NCBI GenBank assembly: GCA_002685655.1
Contig: NYXM01000124.1
Coordinates: forward strand, 1-8,784
Direction: 5' to 3'
DNA from: Planctomycetaceae bacterium
Lineage (GTDB): Bacteria; Planctomycetota; Planctomycetia; Pirellulales; Pirellulaceae
Length of the DNA: 8,784 bases
The notes under the pieces were generated by a model. The model was not told where the DNA came from. It saw nothing but the letters and a program-made list of their open reading frames with translations, and made no database searches. This document shows, in pieces, positions 1 to 6,268 of the stretch (position 1 is the stretch's first letter; each line of letters opens with the position of its first letter). A program made the position numbers and the translations under genes.

Positions 1-20
1 CATCAGTTTGCGCACCAACT

Positions 21-67
21 GTTGTGGCACGGTCACGTGTTGTGGCACGGTCTCCCGACCGTGCCAC
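21..67. repeat. REP-like palindrome with a partial tandem copy of its left arm
   Basis: Positions 42-67 form a perfect hairpin: arm GTGGCACGGTC (42-52), loop TCCC (53-56), arm GACCGTGCCAC (57-67). The 14-nt GTTGTGGCACGGTC that contains the left arm occurs twice, at 21-34 and 39-52, an 18-bp offset, so the left arm has a duplicate without a partner. Together with the hairpin at 108-133 it looks like a member of a dispersed extragenic palindrome family. Whether it acts on RNA (stability, termination) or as a DNA element cannot be told from one window. Confidence 0.7.
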
Positions 68-107
68 GATGGTAATCACGACTCGCCGATTCACCTTCCC
101 GCCGAAG

Positions 108-133
108 GTGGGCCGGTCGGGAGACCGGCCCAC
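108..133. repeat. REP-like palindrome, opposite orientation, covarying with the first
   Basis: A perfect hairpin with arm GTGGGCCGGTC (108-118), loop GGGA (119-122) and arm GACCGGCCCAC (123-133). Read on the reverse strand its loop is TCCC, the same as in the 42-67 element, so the two elements have identical architecture in opposite orientation. The stems differ at two adjacent positions (CA versus GC), and both arms change together so pairing is kept. TTGTGG precedes both elements when each is read in its own direction. Confidence 0.7.
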
Positions 134-263
134 AACGTGTTGTTTCATGTAAACACCCCGCTTTGCGGGGCAGGCCAAAGCCACGGTCTATGGCCATCAT
201 CAATTAGTTAACTATTAAACTGTCTGCCTGTCAAGTCCCCAAAATGGGAACGATCGTGGAAGC

Positions 264-329
264 CGGGAGTTCTTTTCGGATGACAGCGCACGAGTTTTTT
301 GGGCGAGCTTTGGCCGAAAAAGACTCCCG
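264..329. repeat. Long imperfect inverted repeat (stem-loop)
   Basis: Positions 264-279 pair with 314-329: 14 Watson-Crick pairs, one G-T pair and one mismatch over 16 positions, enclosing a 34-nt loop. The arm cores are GGGAGTTCTTTTCGG and CCGAAAAAGACTCCC. It lies about 150 bp upstream of the DUF1800 start codon and upstream of the candidate promoter, so it may be outside the DUF1800 transcript. It could be the terminator-like end of an upstream transcript, a small RNA fold, or a remnant of a small mobile repeat; the sequence alone does not decide. Confidence 0.5.
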
Positions 330-349
330 CCCCCTTCCTGCAATGCGGT

Positions 350-366
350 TGGGTCAAACTGACCCA
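350..366. promoter_or_regulatory. Short palindrome, candidate operator upstream of DUF1800
   Basis: TGGGTCA (350-356) and TGACCCA (360-366) form a perfect 7-bp inverted repeat around AAC. It lies about 45 bp upstream of the possible -10 element at 411-416, a distance that suits an activator or repressor site. No regulator gene is in the window, so binding is only inferred. Confidence 0.3.
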
Positions 367-407
367 CTACCACACCGCCACCTGTTTTGCAGCCACAGTC
401 GATTGAC

Positions 408-416
408 TGGTATACT
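408..416 (+). promoter_or_regulatory. Candidate extended -10 promoter for the DUF1800 gene
   Basis: TGG-TATACT matches an extended -10 element (TGn followed by a TATAAT-like hexamer, 5 of 6). The region about 17-18 bp upstream has only a poor -35 match. Transcription from here would leave a leader of roughly 55 nt before the ATG at 478. Planctomycete promoters are poorly characterised, so this is a guess from the general sigma-70 consensus. Confidence 0.3.
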
Positions 417-477
417 GTCGCGTTGGGCGTGCTCTTGCGACCGCGGACTCGGATTGTGATTCACAGGAGAAAGCGCG

Positions 478-1860
478 ATGAAGCTGAATCTTCTGGCCCC
501 GTATCAGCCCTCACTTGACGAACCTTGGAACGAAACCAAAGCTGCTCATCTGTGTCGCCGAGCAGGCTTCGGTGCACCGCGACGTGAAATTCAAGAAGTC
601 CTCGAACTGGGGCCCGTGGGCGCCGTCGACCGTTTTCTGCGGGTCGAGTCGGAGCGTGACGCCGAGTACGACGAATTGTTCGAGACGGTCCGCCAAGGGC
701 TGATCGCCTTCCAGCACCCGCCCAACATGCAGGCTTGGTGGTTGTTCCGTATGCAGCGAGAGCCATTCCCGCTGCGTGAGAAGATGACCCTCTTCTGGCA
801 CGGACACTTTGCGACCAGCTTCCGGAAGGTCGAGAACATGCGTCTCATGCATCAGCAGAACGAGACGCTACGTCGGGAAGCGTTGGGCGATTTTCGCGAT
901 CTGGTGCTCGCCGTCAGTCGCAATCCCGCCATGATTCTCTGGTTGGACAATCAGCAGAACCATAAGAGGCACCCCAACGAAAACTTTGCCCGCGAGTTGA
1001 TGGAGTTATTCACACTGGGCGAAGGGCACTACACCGAGCACGACGTGCGAGAGGCGGCTCGGGCATTTACCGGATGGCATCAGGACGAATTCCGATTTGT
1101 CTTCAACCGTGAAGCCCACGATTTTGGCTCGAAGGAAATCCTCGGCCAACGGGGCAATTTCAATGGTGACGACGTAGTGGACATTGTGCTGCAACAACCG
1201 CAGGCCAAGCGGTTCTTGGCTACCAAGTTGCTGAAGTTCTTCGTCATGCCCCAACCTGACAACGAGTTAGTCGACGAGGCAACGCAGCTGCTCGTCGACT
1301 GCAACCTGGAGACCAAGTGGTTCCTGCGCACGCTGTTTCTATCCAAGACGTTTTACTCGGATCAGACGCTGTACTCGAAGATCAAGAGTCCGGTGGAGTT
1401 CGTCGTCGGGGCTGTGCGGGACCTGGACGCAGTTTTTCCAGGACAGGAGCTAGCGGAATTGATGGCGGGCATGGGACAGGAACTCTTTGCACCTCCAAGC
1501 GTGAAAGGTTGGGACGGGGAACGGGACTGGATATCGTCCAACGCCTGGCTGGCTCGAGGCCGTTTTGCGGAGATTCTCTCTCACGCGCCCGGCGAAGAGC
1601 GATACGGCCCGCAATTGCCGTTGGAGTCGCACGTGCCGTTCCATGAGCCTGACCCCGCACACTATGTCAACCACTATGTAGAACGGCTGGTGCAAGGACG
1701 CGTCAGCGATACGAAACGGCGGGAGCTGATCAGGTTCATGTTCCGCACCGACGACGACGAGAACCCCGAGCTGTTCCGACACGAGCCGGAGTTCCGTATG
1801 CAGAAGTCGCGCGGCCTGATCCGGTTGATCCTCACGCTGCCCGAGTACCATGTGTGTTAA
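478..1860 (+). CDS. DUF1800 domain-containing protein
   Basis: A full-length 460-residue member of the DUF1800 family, which has no established biochemical activity. Family signatures run the whole length: AAHLCRRAGFGA (22-33), FWHGHFATS (106-114), the strongly conserved NENFARELMELFTLG (167-181), AARAFTGW (193-200), HDFGSKEILG (214-223), FLATKLLKFFV (247-256) and PPSVKGWDG plus NAWLARG (339-361). The start is well supported: AGGAG at 465-469 lies 8 nt before the ATG, and the first motif begins about 20 residues later. I see no signal peptide or membrane segment, although its partner downstream is Tat-exported. The gene ends in TAA and is followed after 144 bp by the DUF1501 gene on the same strand; this pairing recurs widely in planctomycetes and suggests a shared process. 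Family assignment is confident; function is unknown. Confidence 0.93.
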   Translation: MKLNLLAPYQPSLDEPWNETKAAHLCRRAGFGAPRREIQEVLELGPVGAVDRFLRVESERDAEYDELFETVRQGLIAFQHPPNMQAWWLFRMQREPFPLREKMTLFWHGHFATSFRKVENMRLMHQQNETLRREALGDFRDLVLAVSRNPAMILWLDNQQNHKRHPNENFARELMELFTLGEGHYTEHDVREAARAFTGWHQDEFRFVFNREAHDFGSKEILGQRGNFNGDDVVDIVLQQPQAKRFLATKLLKFFVMPQPDNELVDEATQLLVDCNLETKWFLRTLFLSKTFYSDQTLYSKIKSPVEFVVGAVRDLDAVFPGQELAELMAGMGQELFAPPSVKGWDGERDWISSNAWLARGRFAEILSHAPGEERYGPQLPLESHVPFHEPDPAHYVNHYVERLVQGRVSDTKRRELIRFMFRTDDDENPELFRHEPEFRMQKSRGLIRLILTLPEYHVC

Positions 1861-1892
1861 GGATCGTTCGAGGCATTGCTGTCCGATAGTTG

Positions 1893-1934
1893 CCTTTCGC
1901 TCCGCGAAAGGAACGTGCTTTCGTGGAGCGAAAG
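1893..1934. repeat. Pair of inverted CTTTCG/CGAAAG palindromes between DUF1800 and DUF1501
   Basis: The first unit is an 8-bp hairpin, CCTTTCGC (1893-1900), TCC, GCGAAAGG (1904-1911). The second is CTTTCG (1918-1923), TGGAG, CGAAAG (1929-1934). The 17-nt cores (1894-1910 and 1918-1934) are reverse complements of each other with one mismatch and are separated by 7 nt, so they can also pair with each other into one long stem. This sequence type is, from memory, a common extragenic repeat of planctomycetes. Lying inside a probable operon, it may affect mRNA stability or the ratio of the two products. Confidence 0.65.
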
Positions 1935-2004
1935 ACGACAATTGAAGATCGAACACTGTTAAGTTCAAGAATGCCCCAATCATCAAGGGATTCGGAGACG
2001 GATC

Positions 2005-3267
2005 ATGAGTATTACGCGACGCCAATTCCTTTCGCGAAACGCGGCCGGGCTTTCGTTGGTTGCTCTAGGCAGCAACATGGTCCCGGAACTGTTCGCCTCG
2101 GCTGCGGCTGCCGAGGTCAGACATCAAGACCGAATTCTCGTTCTCGTTGAACTGACCGGCGGAAACGACGGCCTGAACACCGTGATTCCTTTCGACAATC
2201 CCGCCTACCATCGGGCCCGTCCGGAGCTGGCGATTCGCGAAGAAACTCACCGCCTGAGTGACCAATTCGCGCTGCATCCAACACTGGGAGAACTTGCCGA
2301 GCTGTTCAAGGAGGGCCAGGCCGCAATCGTTCACGGCGTTGGCTATCCCAGCCCAAACCGTTCGCACTTCCGCTCGATGGAAATCTGGCAGACTGCACAA
2401 CCAGACGTAGCCACAGCAAAACACGGCTGGTTGGGGCGGTTCCTTGACGGCACCGCTGCACAGGACAAAGGAAAGCTCACCGGTATCGCTTTTTCAGAAC
2501 GGCTGCCGCGTTCTTTGCTGGCCGGCAATGCCAATATCCCCGCGGTTGGGGAATTGGAGAGCTACGGCGTGTTCGTCGAAGGAGAATTTGACGTCGGTCT
2601 CAAACGCCGACTGATCGAAAAGCTCAGCTCACCCTCCGGCCCATCACAGGGCGGCGACTCCGCCGTCGACTTCTTAAAACGGCAGGCGCGCAACACCTAC
2701 ATTGGGGCGAAGGAACTTCGCACGGCGGCTGAACGATTCCAACCCAAGGGCGAATACGAAGGCCCGTTGGGCCGGCAATTACGAATGGCGGCCCAAGTCA
2801 TTGCGGCTGATTTGGGGACGCGGGTCATCCATGTTTCACTGGACGGTTTCGACACGCACGCCAATCAGCCAGGCCAACACGCCGAACTACTTGCTCAACT
2901 CAACCGCGGGGTTTCGCAGTTTCTGCACGACGTCAAGGAACTGGGCCGCGCAAACGATGTCATGATGATGTCCTACAGTGAATTCGGCCGCCGAGTGAAT
3001 GAAAACGGCAGTCACGGAACCGACCACGGTGCAGCTGCGCCCATGTTTCTCTTCGGCAACAAGCTCAAGCCCGGTTTCCACGGCGAGCACCCGTCCCTGA
3101 GCGAACTGGGCGACGGCGACCTCAACTTCAGCACTGACTTCCGCTCGCTGTACCAGGCGGTGCTCGAAGACTGGTTCGGTACCAAAGCAGTAGACGTCCT
3201 CGGCGCCGAATTTCCGAAACTGGCGCTGATAGAAGGTGGCACCGGCGGGACCGCAAGCGGTGGATGA
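2005..3267 (+). CDS. DUF1501 domain-containing protein, Tat-exported
   Basis: A 420-residue DUF1501 protein, a family related in fold to alkaline phosphatases and sulfatases. The N-terminus is a classic twin-arginine signal: TRRQFL at 4-9, a hydrophobic stretch about 13-32, and an alanine-rich cleavage region near residues 31-37 (ASAAAAE), so the protein should be exported folded to the periplasm or cell surface. Conserved motifs follow: VELTGGNDGLNTV (48-60), HPTLGELAELF (91-101), SLDGFDTHANQ (278-288), SEFGRR (325-330) and GSHGTDHGAAAPMF (335-348), whose Asp and His residues are likely metal or substrate ligands by analogy. GGAG at 1994-1997, 7 nt upstream, supports the start. It lies downstream of the DUF1800 gene, probably in the same transcript, and converges with the transporter gene across 121 bp. 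The tail is Gly/Thr-rich. The substrate is unknown. Confidence 0.93.
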   Translation: MSITRRQFLSRNAAGLSLVALGSNMVPELFASAAAAEVRHQDRILVLVELTGGNDGLNTVIPFDNPAYHRARPELAIREETHRLSDQFALHPTLGELAELFKEGQAAIVHGVGYPSPNRSHFRSMEIWQTAQPDVATAKHGWLGRFLDGTAAQDKGKLTGIAFSERLPRSLLAGNANIPAVGELESYGVFVEGEFDVGLKRRLIEKLSSPSGPSQGGDSAVDFLKRQARNTYIGAKELRTAAERFQPKGEYEGPLGRQLRMAAQVIAADLGTRVIHVSLDGFDTHANQPGQHAELLAQLNRGVSQFLHDVKELGRANDVMMMSYSEFGRRVNENGSHGTDHGAAAPMFLFGNKLKPGFHGEHPSLSELGDGDLNFSTDFRSLYQAVLEDWFGTKAVDVLGAEFPKLALIEGGTGGTASGG

Positions 3268-3388
3268 CAGCACGCCGGCGCACGTGTCGGTTACTGCGAG
3301 CGAAAGCCTCAGGAAAGAGGTCAGGCGATTACAGCGAGGAGAACGTTAGGACCCGACGGGCGCGTGTTGTCCACGTTGGGAATGGAAG

Positions 3389-4537
3389 TTACTTCTCACC
3401 AGCCAGTGCTTCCGCGATATTCACCAGATGATCGCGGATGCGGCGATAGGCCGCTACCGCTCGATTATAGGCGAGGCTGGCTCGCGGCTCGAGTTGCTCC
3501 TCGGGCACTTTGGCAAGAAGTTGTTTGCCCAACGATTTTGCATGCTTTGTAATTGCGTCACCATGGGCAATTGTCTCGCTGGCTAACTCCTCTCGTCGCC
3601 ACTGCTCATAGCATCGGCTCACCAATTCCAGGTAATTGGCCACCATGTCATGCAATTCGAGAAGTTCGGTCTTCTGATCGTCCGGCAGCCGCGCGCCGTG
3701 ACGGTGAAGATGCCGATTTGCCTTCAGAACGCTCGCAATGCAATCGCTCACCGACTCGTATTCATCGGCCATTCGCAACTGGCGCCGCGCTTCATCGACG
3801 ACACCGTGCGGAACATTGCCAACAAGCAAATTGGACATGAATGTCACGATCTCATGTTGCATCGTGTCTTGCTCCTGCTCCATGTCCAAGATCTTTGTCG
3901 TTAGCCCCTCGTCGGGCGTTTCGGACATGAGAAGCTGTTTCAACCAAACCATCATGTTCTTGCAAGCATCCGCCATTCGCAGCACCTCGACGCGTGACTG
4001 CTCAACTGCCACGACGGGCGATTCCAGCATGCGGATATCCAAGTTGGTAAGATGCTCTTCTTCTTCCACTGTCGGGTCTCGGTCTGGAATGACTCGCTGC
4101 AGAAGCGAGGCCAATAGCCCTGCCAGCGGCAAGAACACGATCGTGTTTGTCACGTTAAAGCCGGTATGGGCCGCCGCGATTGCGGTTGTGATCTCAGCAG
4201 CAGATATATGTTCCAACGACATGTCGGCGCTGTAGTCCCCCACGACAAAGCGGCGGACGAGCATCAAGTATGCTGGGAACACAGCAGTGATCCACGCAAC
4301 GCCGACCAAGTTAAACACGACATGAAAATAGGCGGCTCGCTTGGCGTTGGTATTCGACCCGAACGATGCCAGCCATGCCGTGATCGTTGTCCCAATATTC
4401 TCACCCATCACCAAAGCGGCAGCCGTCTCAAACTGGATGACGCCAATCTGCGCCAAGCCGATCGTGATGCCCAAAGTCGCGGAAGAAGATTGGACAATGA
4501 ATGTCAACACACACCCCACCAAGGCACACTTCACCAC
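3389..4537 (-). CDS. C-terminal fragment of the interrupted Na+/phosphate cotransporter, with PhoU-like domain
   Basis: This is the reading frame after the TGA. It holds the second transporter repeat (QSSSATLGIT just inside the fragment, GENIGTT about 45 residues in, a hydrophobic stretch around FHVVFNLVGVAW, and AHTGFNVTNTIVF) followed by about 210 residues of PhoU-like helices with acidic motifs such as RMADEYESVSDC and a final YRRIRDHLVNIAEAL. The first available start is a GTG at 4537, but no Shine-Dalgarno precedes it and the homologous sequence continues upstream to the stop, so independent translation is doubtful. It ends in TAA at 3389-3391 and converges with the DUF1501 gene. Best read as the second half of one gene. 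Confidence 0.7.
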   Translation of the reverse strand: MVKCALVGCVLTFIVQSSSATLGITIGLAQIGVIQFETAAALVMGENIGTTITAWLASFGSNTNAKRAAYFHVVFNLVGVAWITAVFPAYLMLVRRFVVGDYSADMSLEHISAAEITTAIAAAHTGFNVTNTIVFLPLAGLLASLLQRVIPDRDPTVEEEEHLTNLDIRMLESPVVAVEQSRVEVLRMADACKNMMVWLKQLLMSETPDEGLTTKILDMEQEQDTMQHEIVTFMSNLLVGNVPHGVVDEARRQLRMADEYESVSDCIASVLKANRHLHRHGARLPDDQKTELLELHDMVANYLELVSRCYEQWRREELASETIAHGDAITKHAKSLGKQLLAKVPEEQLEPRASLAYNRAVAAYRRIRDHLVNIAEALAGEK

Positions 4538-4570
4538 ACCGAGATACGAAGCAGCATCAAATGCCTGGAA

Positions 4571-5665
4571 TCATGCCTCGAATTCCGGCAACTCCTTGAT
4601 GATTCCGAACCCGTCTTTCATGAGTTCCAAGCCTAGGAATACCATTCCCAGACCCATGACTGCCAAGGCTGTGTAGCGCAACCGATCTCGCCTTGCGAAC
4701 AGATAGAAGAAGGCTGCAGCACCTGCGATCGGCAATCCGTATTTGCCGATCTTCAATACGAGGATCCAGCCGGTGATCGTCGTGCCGATGTTCGCTCCCA
4801 TGATCACGCCGACCGCCTGGGTCAGCGTCATGAAACCGCTGTTGACAAAACCGACCACCATAACGGTTGTGATCGAACTCGATTGAACAAGCATCGTCAC
4901 CAGCACGCCGACCCCCGCGGCCATGAGGCGATTGTCTGTCACAATGCTGATCATTCGTCGCAGTCCGTTTCCGGCGACGGCCTGCAAGCCCTCAGAAAGG
5001 TTCTTCATCCCGAGCAGGAAGATTCCCAATCCGCCCACGACCGTCAGAACGAGCTTCCAGTAGTCCGGCTCCCAGAGTTCGACATAGAACTTCGTGTCAA
5101 TGTATGCACCGACCTGATTCGTGGCGCGGACGAGGATCTCGCGTTTCTTGGCAGTTCTAGAGCCCCATTTCAGTCGGAGGACTTCGCCGTCAAGCACAGC
5201 CTCCGCCACGTCCTTTTTGGTGCGGAGCACTTCCATGATCAGAGGTTCGCCGGTTTGGCCAATCTGGGTTTCGGAGAAGACATCCTTTAGGTTGATCAAA
5301 GTGTCTGGCGAACCGAGAAACGCCTTCTGATCTGGGATCAGTTTGATCGTCAGCCCGCGGCCTGCGGTGCTGGAAGATTGCCGTTGAGACATGGGGGGAT
5401 CCGCTTTGGGAACCGGAGCCGCCTTGCCGGCACTGGCACCCTCCGACACCGGTGTTTTCGAATCTTGGGCCATGGAGGATTCAGCTGTGCCTGCGGTTTC
5501 AGCGAGCGCACCGCGCTGGCCGAATGCCCCTCGGATGATCGGCGTTGCGAAGACAAGCAGCACAAGGCCACAAGTCGCCAGCCGCCTCCACCGCAGCGAC
5601 CGTCTTCCGGGTTCGTTGCGCGAGAGCAATCCCGCGTCGAACAATGGCTTGTTTGTGTCTGTCAT
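4571..5665 (-). CDS. N-terminal fragment of the interrupted Na+/phosphate cotransporter
   Basis: If the TGA at 4571-4573 is read as a stop, translation gives 364 residues ending LPEFEA. The fragment holds the signal/anchor segment, the cadherin-like domain (residues about 105-197) and the first transporter repeat with QSSSITT (261-267) and GANIGTT (290-296). I chose the ATG at 5665 because it starts MTDTNKP shortly before the hydrophobic segment; a GTG at 5746 in the same frame would add 27 residues with no recognisable content. No strong Shine-Dalgarno precedes either start. A product with only one of the two inverted repeats would probably be inactive, though a membrane-anchored periplasmic cadherin-like domain would still be made. 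Confidence 0.75.
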   Translation of the reverse strand: MTDTNKPLFDAGLLSRNEPGRRSLRWRRLATCGLVLLVFATPIIRGAFGQRGALAETAGTAESSMAQDSKTPVSEGASAGKAAPVPKADPPMSQRQSSSTAGRGLTIKLIPDQKAFLGSPDTLINLKDVFSETQIGQTGEPLIMEVLRTKKDVAEAVLDGEVLRLKWGSRTAKKREILVRATNQVGAYIDTKFYVELWEPDYWKLVLTVVGGLGIFLLGMKNLSEGLQAVAGNGLRRMISIVTDNRLMAAGVGVLVTMLVQSSSITTVMVVGFVNSGFMTLTQAVGVIMGANIGTTITGWILVLKIGKYGLPIAGAAAFFYLFARRDRLRYTALAVMGLGMVFLGLELMKDGFGIIKELPEFEA

Positions 5666-6268
5666 ATCTACCAGGGAAGACCGTTTGCTGGGGGCGAAGG
5701 CTGGACCGGGAAGACACCACCCAACAGTATGTTCGATGACGCCCACGCGGAAAACAATGGCGCACTTGCTCGAGGCGAGTCAAATGGGATGGTATATTGG
5801 GCCGACGACGATACCCTTATCTCTCTTCCCAGCCGCTTGAGCCGCATGTGAACTGATCCGTACGGCCTCCTTGCGACACGTCCGTCTCGACATCTTCTCA
5901 CGAATACAGACGGTGGACTGAATTCCGTGTCTTCGTCCTCGCCAATAAGCAAAAACTACGCCAAGCGCAGCAGATTCCCAGTGAATTCTCGCGATCTGTT
6001 GGTATGGCCCGCGCGGTGGACTCTTCCCAGTTATTGGTCAAACAGATAATGGAGGTTCTGAGCCAGTTGGCATCGCGGACTTTATCACCCTTGCCCGCAT
6101 CGCGCCTATCCGCGCGCAATGCGCGCACCAGTGCACCCCGCGAAAAGGGCCTGTCCGCGAACGAATTCTGTTTGTTGATGCTTGGCGAACACGAAAACGA
6201 TTGGTATGCAGATTGCTTTAAACAATGTGATAGCCAGACCCAACAGCCGAACCAAGAAGGCAGATTTC
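5666..6268. other. Divergent non-coding region between the reverse-strand transporter and the CHAD gene
   Basis: About 600 bp separate the reverse-strand transporter start (5665) from the preferred CHAD start (6269). Open frames here on both strands (for example 6004-6306 forward, 5898-6284 and 5668-5952 reverse) have no convincing ribosome binding site, unusual composition and no family resemblance, so I do not call genes. Promoters for both divergent genes should lie here, but no strong -35/-10 pair stands out. A perfect GC hairpin, GCGCGC-AAT-GCGCGC, is at 6112-6126. GGAGG at 6051-6055 resembles a ribosome binding site but leads into no recognisable protein. The region is long for a divergent promoter and may hide a small RNA or a decayed gene. 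Confidence 0.55.
6254..6260 (+). promoter_or_regulatory. Ribosome binding site deciding the CHAD start
   Basis: AAGAAGG matches the AAGGAGG consensus at 6 of 7 positions and ends 8 nt before the GTG at 6269. The in-frame alternatives, TTG at 6182 and ATG at 6206, have nothing comparable upstream, which is why I prefer the GTG. Confidence 0.5.

Larger units (their letters stand above)
1..477. other. Non-coding, structure-rich region upstream of the DUF1800 gene
   Basis: I find no credible gene here: the short open frames (8-211 and 244-459) have no ribosome binding site and low-complexity translations made of repeat sequence. The stretch holds two perfect hairpins (42-67 and 108-133), a small GC hairpin with arms CCCCGC/GCGGGG around TTT (156-170), a 10-bp AT-rich palindrome TAGTTAACTA (205-214), a long imperfect stem-loop (264-329), a 7-bp palindrome (350-366), and a candidate promoter just before the DUF1800 gene. 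None of the hairpins is followed by a clear T-run, so I do not call a terminator for an upstream gene. Confidence 0.7.
3389..5665 (-). pseudogene. Na+/phosphate cotransporter with cadherin-like and PhoU-like domains, interrupted by an in-frame stop
   Basis: This is one gene of 758 codons broken only by TGA at codon 365 (4571-4573). No frameshift is involved: the reading frame before and after the stop is the same and homology continues directly. Order of parts: basic N-terminus and hydrophobic segment (about 29-44), Ala/Ser/Pro-rich linker (50-103), cadherin/Ig-like beta domain (about 105-197), first transporter repeat (about 203-350) with QSSSITT (261-267) and GANIGTT (290-296), second repeat with QSSSATLGIT (392-401) and GENIGTT (421-427), then a helical PhoU-like tail (about 545-756). 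The duplicated QSSS motif defines the Na/Pi cotransporter II family. The stop falls between the two repeats, so neither half should transport alone. In memory of relatives a Trp sits near here, so TGG to TGA is the simplest origin, but sequencing error is possible. TGA is a normal stop for other genes in this window, which argues against a changed code. Confidence 0.8.

Noticed and set aside
156..170. GC hairpin CCCCGC-TTT-GCGGGG as an intrinsic terminator
   Set aside because: It is not followed by a T-run on either strand, and no gene ends close before it in the window.
1450..2025. Reverse 191-codon open frame across the DUF1800 3' end
   Set aside because: Antisense shadow of a well-supported gene; its translation has no family features and runs through the palindromic repeat.
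1890..2150. Forward 86-codon open frame beginning MPFAPRKERAF
   Set aside because: Its N-terminus is simply the translated intergenic palindrome, and it then overlaps the DUF1501 signal peptide in another frame.
3352..3380. Bulged stem-loop in the convergent gap, considered as a bidirectional terminator
   Set aside because: Pairing (CCCGA...CGTG with CACG...TTGGG) is weak, needs a 6-nt bulge and a G-T pair, and has no T-run on either side.
4571..4573. TGA as selenocysteine or reassigned Trp codon
   Set aside because: The family is not a selenoprotein family, I see no clear SECIS-like element, and TGA terminates other genes in the window while Trp is encoded by TGG.
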